Assembly (NCBI GenBank): GCA_021781495.1
Contig: JAJXWS010000002.1
Span: 48,594-112,593, forward strand
Source of the DNA: Acidobacteriota bacterium
GTDB taxonomy: Bacteria; Acidobacteriota; Terriglobia; Terriglobales; Acidobacteriaceae
DNA: 64,000 nucleotides
Reading direction: 5' to 3'
The notes beneath the pieces are model-generated. The model saw only the letters and a list, made by a program, of their open reading frames with translations. It did not search any database and was not told the origin of the DNA. The first letter of the stretch is position 1. Each line of letters starts with the position of its first letter. Positions 11,210 to 20,027 of the stretch are shown here, piece by piece. A program made the translations under genes and the position numbers.

Positions 11210-12676
11210 TTGTCCAGCGAAACCAAGCCCACGCAAACATATGTTGAGAAGCCGAAGTCGCTCGTTGAGTTGCGGGCAGGGATCACCTCCGGCGCTGTGA
11301 AGGCGGCCGATCTGGCGGCGGGCTACTACGATCGCATCGCGGCCGTGAATCCCCACCTCAACGTCTACCTGAGCCTGACGAAAGAGCGCGCGATGGAGCA
11401 GGCGGCGCATGTGGATGCGGCCGCAGCCAAGGGCGATCCGCTTGGTCCGCTGGCGGGTATCCCAGTGGGCATCAAGGATGTTCTGGTGATGAAGGATGCT
11501 CCGTCGACCGCCGGATCAAAGATTCTGGAGGGATACCGTCCCCCTTACGACGCAACGTCTGTTGCCCGGCTGGAGGCTGCCGGAGCCGTCCTGCTGGGTA
11601 AGGTGAACTGCGATGAGTTCGCCATGGGGTCCTCCAACGAGAACTCCGCCTATGGGGCGGTGCGCAATCCCGTCGATACGGAGCGCGTTCCCGGCGGATC
11701 GAGCGGCGGCTCGGCGGCGGCGGTGGCTGCCAACCTGGCGGTTGCCACGCTGGGAACGGATACAGGCGGCTCCATTCGCCAGCCAGCCAGCTTTTGCGGA
11801 GTAGTGGGGGTTCTGCCGACGTATGGCCGCGTCTCCCGTTACGGGTTGATTGCCTTTGCCTCATCCCTGGATCGTGTCGGGCCCTTTGCCGCGAATGTGC
11901 GCGATGCTGCCACGCTGCTGGGAATCGTTGCAGGTCATGACCCCAAGGATGCCACCAGCTCTCCGGCGCCTGTCCCGGACTACGCGGCAGAGAGTGACAA
12001 GCCGGTTGAGGGGCTCAGAATTGGCATCCCCGCGGAGTATTTTGGCGAGGGGCTGGATCCGGAGGTGCGCGCCGCGGTGGAGCGGGGCATTGAGGATCTG
12101 AAGAGCGCGGGCTGCAGCGTGAAGCCTGTTTCGCTGCCCCATACGCGCTACGCCATCCCCACGTATTACCTGGTGGCTACGGCCGAGGCCAGCGCGAATC
12201 TGGCCCGATTTGACGGGGTGCGCTATGGCTACCGGTCTCCCGCGTCGGAAAGCCTGGCGGCGATGTACCGGCACTCCCGCGACGAGGCCTTCGGGGCAGA
12301 GGTGAAGCGGCGCATTCTGCTGGGTACGTATGCGCTTTCCGCTGGGTATTACGACGCCTACTATCTGAAGGCGCAGCAGGTGCGTCGCCTGCTGGCGGAG
12401 GAATTCCTGCGCGCTTTTGCTGACGTGGATGCCATTGTGACGCCCACGGCGCCCATGCCGGCATTCAAGCTGGACGAGAAGACCGGCGACCCATTGGCCA
12501 TGTATCTGGCGGACATTTATACGGTGACGGCAAGCCTGGCGGGCATCTGCGGGGTGAATGTTCCCTGCGGCACAACGGCGGCGGGGCTTCCGGTGGGCAT
12601 GCAGGTATTGGCTGCGCACCTGAACGAGGGCACAGCCTTCCGTGTGGCGCGGGCCGTGGAAGCCGCGCAGGGTTGA
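11210..12676 (+). CDS. gatA: Asp-tRNA(Asn)/Glu-tRNA(Gln) amidotransferase subunit A
   Basis: Glutaminase/amidase subunit of GatCAB, an amidase-signature enzyme releasing ammonia from glutamine for transamidation. About 488 aa from the TTG start, the normal length. The Ser-cisSer-Lys triad is visible: Lys in GIPVGIKDVL, the Gly/Ser-rich block VPGGSSGGSAAAVAA, and the nucleophile in GTDTGGSIRQPAS. C-terminal GICGVNVPCG and GLPVGMQVL are standard. It follows gatC by about 100 bp and is followed after 7 bp by a lipoprotein gene. Confidence 0.97.
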   Translation: MSSETKPTQTYVEKPKSLVELRAGITSGAVKAADLAAGYYDRIAAVNPHLNVYLSLTKERAMEQAAHVDAAAAKGDPLGPLAGIPVGIKDVLVMKDAPSTAGSKILEGYRPPYDATSVARLEAAGAVLLGKVNCDEFAMGSSNENSAYGAVRNPVDTERVPGGSSGGSAAAVAANLAVATLGTDTGGSIRQPASFCGVVGVLPTYGRVSRYGLIAFASSLDRVGPFAANVRDAATLLGIVAGHDPKDATSSPAPVPDYAAESDKPVEGLRIGIPAEYFGEGLDPEVRAAVERGIEDLKSAGCSVKPVSLPHTRYAIPTYYLVATAEASANLARFDGVRYGYRSPASESLAAMYRHSRDEAFGAEVKRRILLGTYALSAGYYDAYYLKAQQVRRLLAEEFLRAFADVDAIVTPTAPMPAFKLDEKTGDPLAMYLADIYTVTASLAGICGVNVPCGTTAAGLPVGMQVLAAHLNEGTAFRVARAVEAAQG

Positions 12677-12683
12677 GCCGGCC

Positions 12684-13421
12684 ATGCGAGCGCGCCGGGT
12701 ATTCGGTTCTTGCACGATTGTTGCAGCAGCATTGTTGTTAACGCTGCCCGCCTGTGCTGTGCGCAAATCGCACGCCGTCTTTCTGGGTGCGGTGAAGAAG
12801 GTGCCGTACTCCAGGGCCGGCGATCCTGCGGGGGCGGCTGCGGGCGAAACAGAGTTGAGGATACGTGCGCTGGTCGTCGACGGACAGCTGAAGGAATGGA
12901 CAACCGGCAATGCGCATGACGTGACGGACCGGAGTTTTGTGGTGCGTCGCGCCTTGCGATTGAATGACGCCCTGCCTGCAGAGGGAGAGAGCGCGGCGGC
13001 TGCTCAGAAATCGGGGCAGTGGGTATGGCAGCGCGGGCCCTGGCTGCTGGTGGATCGCATGACCGGGCATATTACAGCGCTGAAGCTGCCGGATTATGAT
13101 CCCGGTGTAAGCCAGCTAAGCTGGTTTCGCGACTACGCGGCGTACTGCGGCGTGACCGCGAGCGGAAAGAGCCTGTACGCCGTGGTGGCGCAGCTGGCCG
13201 TGCGCAAGCCGGTGCTGGCCAAAAAGCTGGCGCCGTTTGACGTGGCCAATCACCCGGTGCCGGAGTGCGACCTGCCGCAGTGGCAGCGCGAGCCTCTGCG
13301 GATTACCTTCCATCCCGCTGGCCGGGACGCGGTAAGCTACGACATTGTTCCCGGCTCGGCCGTGCTGGTGGAAGACGCCGGCGATGACTCGGATGCCGCG
13401 CCGGCGGCAAAATCCAATTGA
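12684..13421 (+). CDS. Hypothetical lipoprotein
   Basis: I do not recognise a family. The 245-aa product from ATG 12684 starts MRARRVFGSCTIVAAALLLTLPAC, a lipoprotein signal peptide with a lipobox (LPAC). The track start lies inside gatA and adds 14 residues. The mature part reads like a small beta-rich domain: AGETELRIRALVVDGQLKEWTTG and, later, YAAYCGVTASGKSLYAVVAQL and VSYDIVPGSAVLVED. It lies 7 bp after gatA and 18 bp before the FmdE-like gene, so it probably shares their transcript. The export call is firm, the function is open. Confidence 0.75.
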   Translation: MRARRVFGSCTIVAAALLLTLPACAVRKSHAVFLGAVKKVPYSRAGDPAGAAAGETELRIRALVVDGQLKEWTTGNAHDVTDRSFVVRRALRLNDALPAEGESAAAAQKSGQWVWQRGPWLLVDRMTGHITALKLPDYDPGVSQLSWFRDYAAYCGVTASGKSLYAVVAQLAVRKPVLAKKLAPFDVANHPVPECDLPQWQREPLRITFHPAGRDAVSYDIVPGSAVLVEDAGDDSDAAPAAKSN

Positions 13422-13439
13422 TTCAGGACGGGGGCTTGC

Positions 13440-14027
13440 GTGGAATCGCTGGAGGAGCTGCTGACGAAGGCTGAGACGGCGCACGGACACCTGTGTGCTG
13501 GTCAGATTCTGGGCGTGCGAATGGCGATGCTGGCTCTTGCACGGCTTGGAATCGAGGACCCGTGCGGCGCGGATCGCAAGCGACTGGTGACCTTTGTGGA
13601 GATTGATCGCTGCGCTACAGATGCGATTGCGCTGGTGACGGGCTGCCGGCTGGGAAAACGTACGCTCAAATTTCGCGACTGGGGCAAAATGGCCGCCACC
13701 TTTGTGGATCTGACGACGGGCCGCGCGCTGCGCGTGGTGGCGCTGGAGAGTTCCCGGGAGCTGGCGCAGGCGTTGTATCCCCACGTTGAGGGCAAGGGGA
13801 AACAGCAAATGCTGGCCTACCGCGAGCTTGCGGACGAGCAGCTGTTCCGGGAGCAGTGGGTGAAGGTTTCTGTGGACCCGGGTGAGCTGCCGGGGCAGCG
13901 CGGCGACCGCCAGATTTGTCCGCGTTGCGGCGAGGGCGTGAATTTTGGCAGGTTTGAGGAGGTGGCGGGGGAGAAGCTCTGCCTGAGCTGTGCTCGCCCA
14001 GGGGTGCGCTACTGGCAGCCGGAATAG
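13440..14027 (+). CDS. FmdE/Tra5-type protein with C-terminal zinc ribbon
   Basis: 195-aa homologue of the formylmethanofuran dehydrogenase subunit E family (FmdE). Hallmark HGHLCAGQILGVRMAMLAL lies near residue 15, then EIDRCATDAIALVTGCRLGKRTLKFRDWGKMAATF, and a C-terminal zinc ribbon CPRCGE...CLSC. In archaea FmdE accompanies molybdo/tungsto formylmethanofuran dehydrogenase; bacterial stand-alone members have no settled function but carry conserved His/Cys for metal binding. GTG start, 18 bp after the lipoprotein gene. No molybdoenzyme gene is adjacent, so the substrate or partner is unknown. Confidence 0.82.
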   Translation: MESLEELLTKAETAHGHLCAGQILGVRMAMLALARLGIEDPCGADRKRLVTFVEIDRCATDAIALVTGCRLGKRTLKFRDWGKMAATFVDLTTGRALRVVALESSRELAQALYPHVEGKGKQQMLAYRELADEQLFREQWVKVSVDPGELPGQRGDRQICPRCGEGVNFGRFEEVAGEKLCLSCARPGVRYWQPE

Positions 14028-14223
14028 GCTGGAATTGCGACTGCGGATGCGGGCGAGGCTGAGCGAGCAATGCGCATCAACTTTTAACAAATGGTTTTAA
14101 CAAATGCTCCGAATCCAGCAGGCGGCAGGGAAAAAGGGGCCAGAAATCGCGTCGGGAGCGGGCGATTCCGGTCATTCGCAGGGAGCAGGGCATTGCCGAG
14201 GGCTGCGCGGCTGGCGGAGCTCC

Positions 14224-14253
14224 TTGACACACGGCAGTCTGCACGTTTCTTAT
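14224..14253 (+). promoter_or_regulatory. Sigma-70-type promoter for the yajC-secD-secF leader
   Basis: A perfect -35 TTGACA (14224-14229) is separated by 18 bp from TCTTAT (14248-14253). It would start a transcript near 14260, giving a leader of about 310 nt before yajC. Confidence 0.6.
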
Positions 14254-14259
14254 CTTGCT

Positions 14260-14571
14260 AGGCCTTCTTTCGGACTCCGGTGGAGATGTGCGCAGTGCAG
14301 ACTGCGTGGCGTATCCGGTCGGTTTCCGGGTAAGGCTGTGTCGAACAGGAAGCAGACGGTAGCTGGGTTCTTGGTTCAAAGCGGGCGCGGGGCTGAGCTC
14401 CAGTTGCCGGCGCGCGGCAACCGGGCCCTCCTCCAGAGCCTGACCGGACTCATCCGGCTATCAGGTACATTCCCGGAGACAAATCTCTTCTCAGGCGCCC
14501 GGCCTCAGGCCGTGTACGCCTGTACCTCAGGCGGCAGCATTCACTGTGGCCGGGGTGAGTAAAGGACGATT
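14260..14571 (+). ncRNA. Candidate structured leader RNA upstream of yajC-secDF
   Basis: This 310-nt stretch has no convincing coding frame but many short inverted repeats: CGCAGT-gcag-ACTGCG (14291-14306), GTTGCCG-gcgcg-CGGCAAC (14403-14421), CCGG-actcat-CCGG (14443-14456), CGGCC-tca-GGCCG (14500-14512), and a long-range AGGTACA (14463-14469) with TGTACCT (14521-14527). The last helix lies just before the yajC start region. I could not match it to 6S, SRP, tmRNA, RNase P or a known riboswitch from memory. It could be a cis-regulatory leader, a separate small RNA, or only GC-rich chance structure. Confidence 0.4.
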
Positions 14572-14898
14572 GTGGCAACGAGTTTTGCATTGTTGGCGGG
14601 AGGGCCCGTCGGGGGGAGCGGAAGCTCGATACCGATGCTTCTGCCCTTGCTGTTGATTCCGGTTCTGTATCTGGTGATGATTCGCCCTCAGCAGAAAAGG
14701 CAAAAGCAGTGGCAGCAGATGCTGGCCGGCATCAAGGCGGGCGATCGCGTGACCACTGCCGGCGGTATTCGCGGTACGATTCTTTCCATCAAGGACGACG
14801 TCATCATCATCCGTGTGGCGCCGGACAATCTGAAGCTGGAAGTGGCCAAGAATGCGATTGCATCCGTGACTACCCAGGAAAGCTCTTCAGACTCCTGA
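14572..14898 (+). CDS. yajC: Preprotein translocase subunit YajC
   Basis: Small inner-membrane partner of SecDF in the Sec holotranslocon. 108 aa, GTG start with AGGA just upstream. It has a short Gly/Ser-rich periplasmic N-terminus, one transmembrane helix (MLLPLLLIPVLYLVMIRPQQ), and the cytoplasmic KRQKQWQQMLAGIKAGDRVTTAGGIRGTI typical of YajC. It is followed 46 bp later by secD, the standard order. Confidence 0.95.
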   Translation: MATSFALLAGGPVGGSGSSIPMLLPLLLIPVLYLVMIRPQQKRQKQWQQMLAGIKAGDRVTTAGGIRGTILSIKDDVIIIRVAPDNLKLEVAKNAIASVTTQESSSDS

Positions 14899-14944
14899 AT
14901 TCCGGGTTGGATTTTAGCGCTTTGAAACATAGAGAAACGGGACA

Positions 14945-16561
14945 ATGAAGAAGAATCTCAACGGCAAGATTGCAGCAATCATTGCGATCCTGGTGTTTTT
15001 CGTTTACGGCATTTTTGGCATTCCTTCCGGCCTTTCCGGCAAGGCGCTGATGGCAGGGATGACCAAGCGAATTCACCTCGGTCTTGATCTTCGTGGCGGG
15101 GCGCACCTGATTTTGCAGGTGGTGGTGTCTGAGGCAGTCAGCGCAGAGACGGATAACACGGTAGCTCGTCTTCAGCAGGATCTGAAGACGGCCCACCTGG
15201 GCTTTTCGCAGGTGTACAAGCCCGATCCTAAGTCGCCCCAGGTAATTCGTATTGAAGGAACCGACCCGACGCAGTCTGGCACGGTGCGGTCCACGCTGGA
15301 TTCCAAGTACTCGAATGAGTACGACCTGGCGGGCGGCGGTGGCGAGAACACCTGGATGCTGACCATGAAGCCGAGCGTTGAGTCGGCGCTGGAAAAGAAG
15401 ACCGTCGAGCAGGCGATTGAGACGATTCGGGATCGCGTGGATACGCTGGGCGTGAGCGAGCCGGTCATCCAGGAGTACGGTCTGGGCGCCAACCAGATTC
15501 TGGTCGAGCTGCCCGGCATCGATGATCTGGACCGCGTGAAGAGCATTATCCAGTCCACGGCGCGCCTTGAGATTCATGCCGTGGTGGGTGGCCCCTATCC
15601 CGACGAGCAGGCCGCGCTGGCGAGCGTTGGCGGCACCCTGCCTCCGGATGAAGAGCTGGTGCATGGCTCCGGGGCATTGGCGACTGGATCGGATGCGGAC
15701 AGTGTCTATGTTCTGCAGCGGGTTTCGATTGTGGCGGGCAGTGATTTTCGCTCGGCTGACCCCGGGACGGACCAGAATGGCCTGCGCAACGTGCGCTTTA
15801 CGCTGACCAATGAGGCGGGCGACCGCTTCTATGCGTATACGAGCCAGAACGTGGGCCGCAGCATGGCGGTGGTTCTGGGCGGCCGGGTGCGTGAGGTCGC
15901 CAACATCAAGAGCGCCATCCGCGATTCGGGCGAGATTTCAGGCAGCTTCAGCGCGGATGAAGTTGAGATTCTGTCCAAGATGCTGCGCACGGGCGCGCTG
16001 CCGGCCTCGCTGAACTACCTTGAGGATCGCACGGTAGGTGCTTCGCTGGGTGCCGACTCCATTCGCGAAGGCGTGACGGCGGCGGTGGTGGGCGTGCTGC
16101 TGGTGATGGTCTTCATGCTGGTGTACTATCGCGGCGCCGGCATCAACGCCGATCTGGCTCTTCTGCTGAACCTGATTATTCTGCTGGGCTTCATGGGCTT
16201 CTCAACGGCAACGCTTACGCTGCCGGGAATCGCAGGCGTCATCCTGACCATTGGTATGGGCGTGGACTCGAATGTGCTGATCTTTGAGCGCATCCGGGAA
16301 GAGGTCCGCGCAGGCAAGGCTGCAGCAGCCGCCGTGGACCAGGGATTCGCTCACGCATGGGTGACGATTATTGATACTCACGTAACCACGATTGTTTCGG
16401 CCGCGATCCTGTTCCTGTTCGGCACAGGGCCGGTAAAGGGTTTTGCGACGACGCTGACCTTTGGTCTGCTGGCAAACCTGTTTACGGCAGTCTATGTTTC
16501 GCGGGTCATCTTCGACGCTCATCTGAACAAGATGAAGCCGGGAGAGATGGTTTCAATCTAG
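14945..16561 (+). CDS. secD: Protein translocase subunit SecD
   Basis: RND-like membrane protein that uses the proton gradient to pull secreted proteins out of SecYEG. 538 aa, usual length. N-terminal helix IAAIIAILVFFVYGIFGI, then the SecD motif LGLDLRGGAHLILQV, the periplasmic P1 region, and the C-terminal five-helix block with DSNVLIFERIREEVRAGK and FGTGPVKGFATTL. It starts with ATG 46 bp after yajC. Another 89 bp, with a GGAAGG-like element shortly before the GTG of secF, separate it from secF. Confidence 0.97.
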   Translation: MKKNLNGKIAAIIAILVFFVYGIFGIPSGLSGKALMAGMTKRIHLGLDLRGGAHLILQVVVSEAVSAETDNTVARLQQDLKTAHLGFSQVYKPDPKSPQVIRIEGTDPTQSGTVRSTLDSKYSNEYDLAGGGGENTWMLTMKPSVESALEKKTVEQAIETIRDRVDTLGVSEPVIQEYGLGANQILVELPGIDDLDRVKSIIQSTARLEIHAVVGGPYPDEQAALASVGGTLPPDEELVHGSGALATGSDADSVYVLQRVSIVAGSDFRSADPGTDQNGLRNVRFTLTNEAGDRFYAYTSQNVGRSMAVVLGGRVREVANIKSAIRDSGEISGSFSADEVEILSKMLRTGALPASLNYLEDRTVGASLGADSIREGVTAAVVGVLLVMVFMLVYYRGAGINADLALLLNLIILLGFMGFSTATLTLPGIAGVILTIGMGVDSNVLIFERIREEVRAGKAAAAAVDQGFAHAWVTIIDTHVTTIVSAAILFLFGTGPVKGFATTLTFGLLANLFTAVYVSRVIFDAHLNKMKPGEMVSI

Positions 16562-16650
16562 GATTCGGAACGATAACTGTCCGCATGGCTGTGCGGAACA
16601 CATGACATGCTGAGGCCGATGGCCTCAGCCCTCAGGAAGGCAGAAAACCA

Positions 16651-17613
16651 GTGGAACTGTTTCACGGCGCAAATGTCGATTGGCTGGGGAAGAAGTGGTA
16701 CTTCCTCGGCTTTTCCTTGATTTTCAGCATTGCCGGTGTCGTTTCGATGGGTTGGCACTGGGCCCACATTGGCAGTCCTGTCCCGCTGGGCGTGGACTTT
16801 AAGGGCGGAACGCAGGTCCAGGTGCAGTTTACGCAGTCGCCGGACATCAACAAGATCCGCTCTGCCATGGATGCTGCAGGCATACGGGATGCGCGCATTC
16901 AGGCTTTTGGCCAAGCCACAAATAACGAGGTGCTCCTCAGCCTGCCGGAGCAGACCAACGAGACGACTCTGGACACGGGACGGGAGCGAATCGTCAATGC
17001 GCTGCACGCGCAGTATGACAACCCCTTTACGGTACGAAATGTTCAGGTGGTAGGTCCCACCGTAGGCCAGCAACTGGAGCGGCAGGCCGGCCTTGCCACG
17101 TTGTATTCGCTGCTGGGAATGCTGGTATATCTGTGGTTCCGCTTCCAACTCATCTACGGCGTTGCCGCGGTGGTGGCCGTGTTCCATGACACGCTGATCA
17201 CGATCGGCGCATTTGCACTCACCAATCAGGAGATCAGCCTAACGGTGATTGCTGCGATTCTGACGCTCGTCGGCTACTCGATGAATGACACGATCGTTGT
17301 GTTTGACCGCATCCGCGAGAACCTTCGACTGACGCGGCGCGAGCCTTTGCCGGACCTGGTGAACAGAAGCATCAACCAGACGCTGAGCCGAACTGTCCTC
17401 ACATCCGGCTTGACATTTCTTACCGTGCTCTCGTTGTATATCTTCGGCGGTCAAGTGCTGCGCGGATTTTCCTTTGCGCTCGTCATCGGCATTTTGATTG
17501 GGACCTATTCGTCCATCGCAGTAGCAGCACCGATGCTGGTGGCATGGCAGGAATGGCGGGCAAAGGGGGGCAAGGTAACTGCCCTGCCGGCCGCAAAAAG
17601 GGCAAGAGTTTAG
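16651..17613 (+). CDS. secF: Protein translocase subunit SecF
   Basis: Partner of SecD in the inner-membrane export motor. 320 aa, GTG start with AGGAAGG upstream. Motifs: KKWYFLGFSLIFSIAGVV (first helix), LGVDFKGGTQVQVQF, GYSMNDTIVVFDRIRENLRL and the C-terminal FALVIGILIGTYSSIAVAAP. It closes the yajC-secD-secF unit; the tonB operon starts 165 bp later from its own probable promoter. Confidence 0.97.
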   Translation: MELFHGANVDWLGKKWYFLGFSLIFSIAGVVSMGWHWAHIGSPVPLGVDFKGGTQVQVQFTQSPDINKIRSAMDAAGIRDARIQAFGQATNNEVLLSLPEQTNETTLDTGRERIVNALHAQYDNPFTVRNVQVVGPTVGQQLERQAGLATLYSLLGMLVYLWFRFQLIYGVAAVVAVFHDTLITIGAFALTNQEISLTVIAAILTLVGYSMNDTIVVFDRIRENLRLTRREPLPDLVNRSINQTLSRTVLTSGLTFLTVLSLYIFGGQVLRGFSFALVIGILIGTYSSIAVAAPMLVAWQEWRAKGGKVTALPAAKRARV

Positions 17614-17640
17614 GGATTTTCGGCGTTTTATGGCGTGTTC

Positions 17641-17680
17641 GCAAAGTCCTTTGCAAGTCCGACGGTTGTTCTGATATAGA
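17641..17680 (+). promoter_or_regulatory. Promoter with overlapping palindrome upstream of tonB
   Basis: TTGCAA (17651-17656), an 18-bp spacer and TATAGA (17675-17680) form a plausible sigma-70 promoter for the tonB-exbBD operon. GCAAAG-tc-CTTTGC (17641-17654) is a perfect palindrome overlapping the -35 box, a position where a repressor could act. It does not resemble a Fur box. Confidence 0.5.
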
Positions 17681-17777
17681 AGGAACACGCTTTGTGGTAG
17701 CGTTTTGATGCCCGGGAACATTTCAAGTTCTGGCGGTGTCTAAGTAGAGGTAACCAACACCCGATTCGAGGCTGGCC

Positions 17778-18497
17778 ATGTTTGAAGATTCCACGTTTGA
17801 ATCCGGAAATAGGATCAAGAGCAAGAGCAAGTATTGGATGATGGTCACATTCATCACCAATGGTTCCATCTTGCTGCTTCTGATCCTGATTCCGCTGATC
17901 TATCCCGAGGCGCTGCCGAAGGCTGCCATGCAGACCCTCCTGGTGGCTCCGCCGCCGCCACCGCCGCCACCGCCACCGCCGCCGCCGCCAGAGGTGCACG
18001 TGGTGCATGTGCAGTCGGAGATGATGAACAACCAGCTGACGGCCCCGACACGCATTCCGCACGACATCAAGATGGTCGCTGAGAAGGAAGCGCCGCCGTC
18101 CAGCTTTGGTGTGGCCGGCATGGAAGGCTTGGGTGGTTCAGGTGGTGGTGTTCTCGGCAGCGTTTTTGGCAATGAGAACAGGCCGAAGGTTCAGGCTGCT
18201 GCGCCCAAGAAAGTCGCTATCTCGGCCGGTGTTGCTCAGGGCATGTTGATCCAGAGGACCATGCCGGTCTATCCGCCGATCGCCAAGGCCGCTCGCGTCT
18301 CCGGTACTGTGATTCTGCAGGCCACGATTTCGAAGGCGGGCACGATTACCAATTTGCGTGTCATCAGCGGGCCGGCCATGCTGCAGCAGGCGGCAATGGA
18401 TGCAGTACGGTCCTGGCGTTATCGGCCTTATCTGCTCAATAACGAGCCTGTTGAGGTGGAGACCACCATCAACGTGATCTTCACCCTCGGTGGATGA
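17778..18497 (+). CDS. tonB: TonB-family energy transducer
   Basis: Links the proton-motive-force-driven ExbBD motor in the inner membrane to outer-membrane TonB-dependent receptors. 239 aa: short cytoplasmic N-terminus, one helix (MMVTFITNGSILLLLILIPL), a run of 14 prolines (the TonB-type periplasmic spacer), a Gly-rich stretch, and the C-terminal TonB domain RTMPVYPPIAKAARVSGTVILQ...AMDAVRSWRYRPYLLNNEPVE. First gene of an operon with exbB and two exbD genes. Confidence 0.93.
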   Translation: MFEDSTFESGNRIKSKSKYWMMVTFITNGSILLLLILIPLIYPEALPKAAMQTLLVAPPPPPPPPPPPPPPEVHVVHVQSEMMNNQLTAPTRIPHDIKMVAEKEAPPSSFGVAGMEGLGGSGGGVLGSVFGNENRPKVQAAAPKKVAISAGVAQGMLIQRTMPVYPPIAKAARVSGTVILQATISKAGTITNLRVISGPAMLQQAAMDAVRSWRYRPYLLNNEPVEVETTINVIFTLGG

Positions 18498-18633
18498 GGC
18501 TTTCCTGAACCTTCTTTACGCGCATAAGGAAGGGGCATGCTTTTGATCGGAATGCGAATCCGGAAAGAGCCGCATTCTCAGTAACCGCAACACGGTTGTA
18601 TTTCACAAGAAACTCCTTAGGAGGAAAGATTCA

Positions 18634-19374
18634 GTGATTCTCGCTCAGCTTGCACACTTCGCTTCGCACACGGTCAGCAGCCTGGCACTCTTTCAGGAAG
18701 AGCAGACAGTTAGCTTCAGCCCCATGGGGTTGTGGCAGCACATGGGATGGCTGGCTCGCGCCGTTGCCATCATTCTCTTCATCGAATCGATCTGGTCGCT
18801 GGCCGTGATGATCGATCGTTACCTGTACTTCTCTGCAGCCCGCAAGCAGTCGCGTGAGTTCGCTCCCAAGGTTGCCGGCGCACTGAAGGACAGCAAGCTG
18901 GAAGAGGCCATCAAGATTGCCGACCGTAACAAGAAGTCCCACCTCGCCGAGGTTGTGACTGCCGGTCTGCAGGAGTTCCGCGCCTCTGCCGGTACCGCCA
19001 CGGAGAGCACCATAGAGAGTTCGCAGCGCGCCCTGGAGCGTGCCGAGGCTATCGTTCACGCCAAGCTGAAGAGGGGCCTCAGCGTTCTAGCCACCATCGG
19101 CTCGACTGCTCCCTTCGTCGGACTGTTCGGAACGGTCGTCGGCATTCTGAACGCCTTCCAGCAGATCGCCACCCAGAAGACCTCCGGTATCGGCGCCGTC
19201 GCGGGCGGTATCTCTGAGGCCCTGGTTACCACGGCATTCGGCCTGCTCGTAGCCATCCCGGCCGTTATGGCGTTCAATTACTTCACCGGACGTGTCGAAG
19301 CCTTCGACGTGGAGATGGACAACTCCTCCAGCGAGCTTATCGACTACTTCATCAAGCAGAGCAGCAAGCGCTAA
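18634..19374 (+). CDS. exbB: ExbB/TolQ-type proton channel
   Basis: MotA/TolQ/ExbB-family subunit of the TonB (or Tol) motor. 246 aa with GTG start after a strong TAGGAGG. Helix 1 ARAVAIILFIESIWSLAVMI, a cytoplasmic domain, and the signature RGLSVLATIGSTAPFVGLFGTVVGILNAF plus SEALVTTAFGLLVAIPAVMAFN. It lies between tonB and exbD. A TolQ role cannot be excluded by sequence alone, but the adjacent tonB favours ExbB. Confidence 0.93.
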   Translation: MILAQLAHFASHTVSSLALFQEEQTVSFSPMGLWQHMGWLARAVAIILFIESIWSLAVMIDRYLYFSAARKQSREFAPKVAGALKDSKLEEAIKIADRNKKSHLAEVVTAGLQEFRASAGTATESTIESSQRALERAEAIVHAKLKRGLSVLATIGSTAPFVGLFGTVVGILNAFQQIATQKTSGIGAVAGGISEALVTTAFGLLVAIPAVMAFNYFTGRVEAFDVEMDNSSSELIDYFIKQSSKR

Positions 19375-19530
19375 AACAGCGTAGCAAACGGCTTGAGCGG
19401 GAAGCTGTGAGGCCAGGAGAGGGCCCAAATCTCTCTCCTGACCTCGGTTTCTAACTCGTGCCAGCTCCACTACACAAGAGCAGAACCGGAAGCCATCCGG
19501 AAGAAAATTCAAAGGCATGGAGCCTAATCA

Positions 19531-19971
19531 ATGGCAATCTCAGTTCGTAACGAAGGAAGCAAGATCAACTCCAACATCAACGTGACACCCATGGTGGACG
19601 TGATGCTGGTGCTTTTGATCATCTTCATGGTCATTACCCCCATGCTCCAGAACAAGGTGGCAGTCGATATGGCCAAGGTGGAAAACGCCGTTGCCATGCC
19701 GGACGCCGACAAGGAAGATGCCATCGTTGTTGCCGTCACGCGGGACGGAGGCGTATTCCTGGGGCAGGACAAGATCGCAACCAGCGAACTTGGCAACCGG
19801 GTTCGCGACAAACTGGCCGATACGCCAGGAAAGACAATCTACGTCCGCGCAGATGCACGCGCGCAGTTCCGCGCGGTTGAAGATGCCATCGATGCAGTTC
19901 GTACGGCCGGCGTGGATGAAGTGGGCTTGTTGACGCAGAAGAAGGAAGGAAACCTCGCGGGCGGCGAGTAA
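19531..19971 (+). CDS. exbD: ExbD/TolR biopolymer transport protein, copy 1
   Basis: Proton-conducting partner of ExbB. 146 aa with the family start INSNINVTPMVDVMLVLLII; the helix Asp (PMVDVMLVLLI) that carries protons is present. The periplasmic domain ends in RAVEDAIDAVRTAGVDEVGLLTQ. It is preceded by a 157-bp spacer after exbB and followed 57 bp later by a second exbD, suggesting a heteromeric or duplicated ExbD pair. Confidence 0.93.
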   Translation: MAISVRNEGSKINSNINVTPMVDVMLVLLIIFMVITPMLQNKVAVDMAKVENAVAMPDADKEDAIVVAVTRDGGVFLGQDKIATSELGNRVRDKLADTPGKTIYVRADARAQFRAVEDAIDAVRTAGVDEVGLLTQKKEGNLAGGE

Positions 19972-20027
19972 TCCACTTTTTTGCGCTGTCTCTTTAACGA
20001 TTTGCAGGAAACGAGGAGTTTTAAGCC

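Noticed and set aside
14340-14360. CAGGAAGCAG resembling the SRP RNA tetraloop region
   Set aside because: The full GGAAGGAAGCAGC signature and its flanking helix are missing; also no 6S, tmRNA or RNase P core motifs.
14104-14562. 152-aa ORF before yajC
   Set aside because: No family features, runs through the promoter and the hairpin-rich leader, no credible ribosome site.
17948-17990. CCG/CCGCCA tandem repeat
   Set aside because: It encodes the poly-Pro spacer of TonB, an expected feature rather than a separate repeat element.
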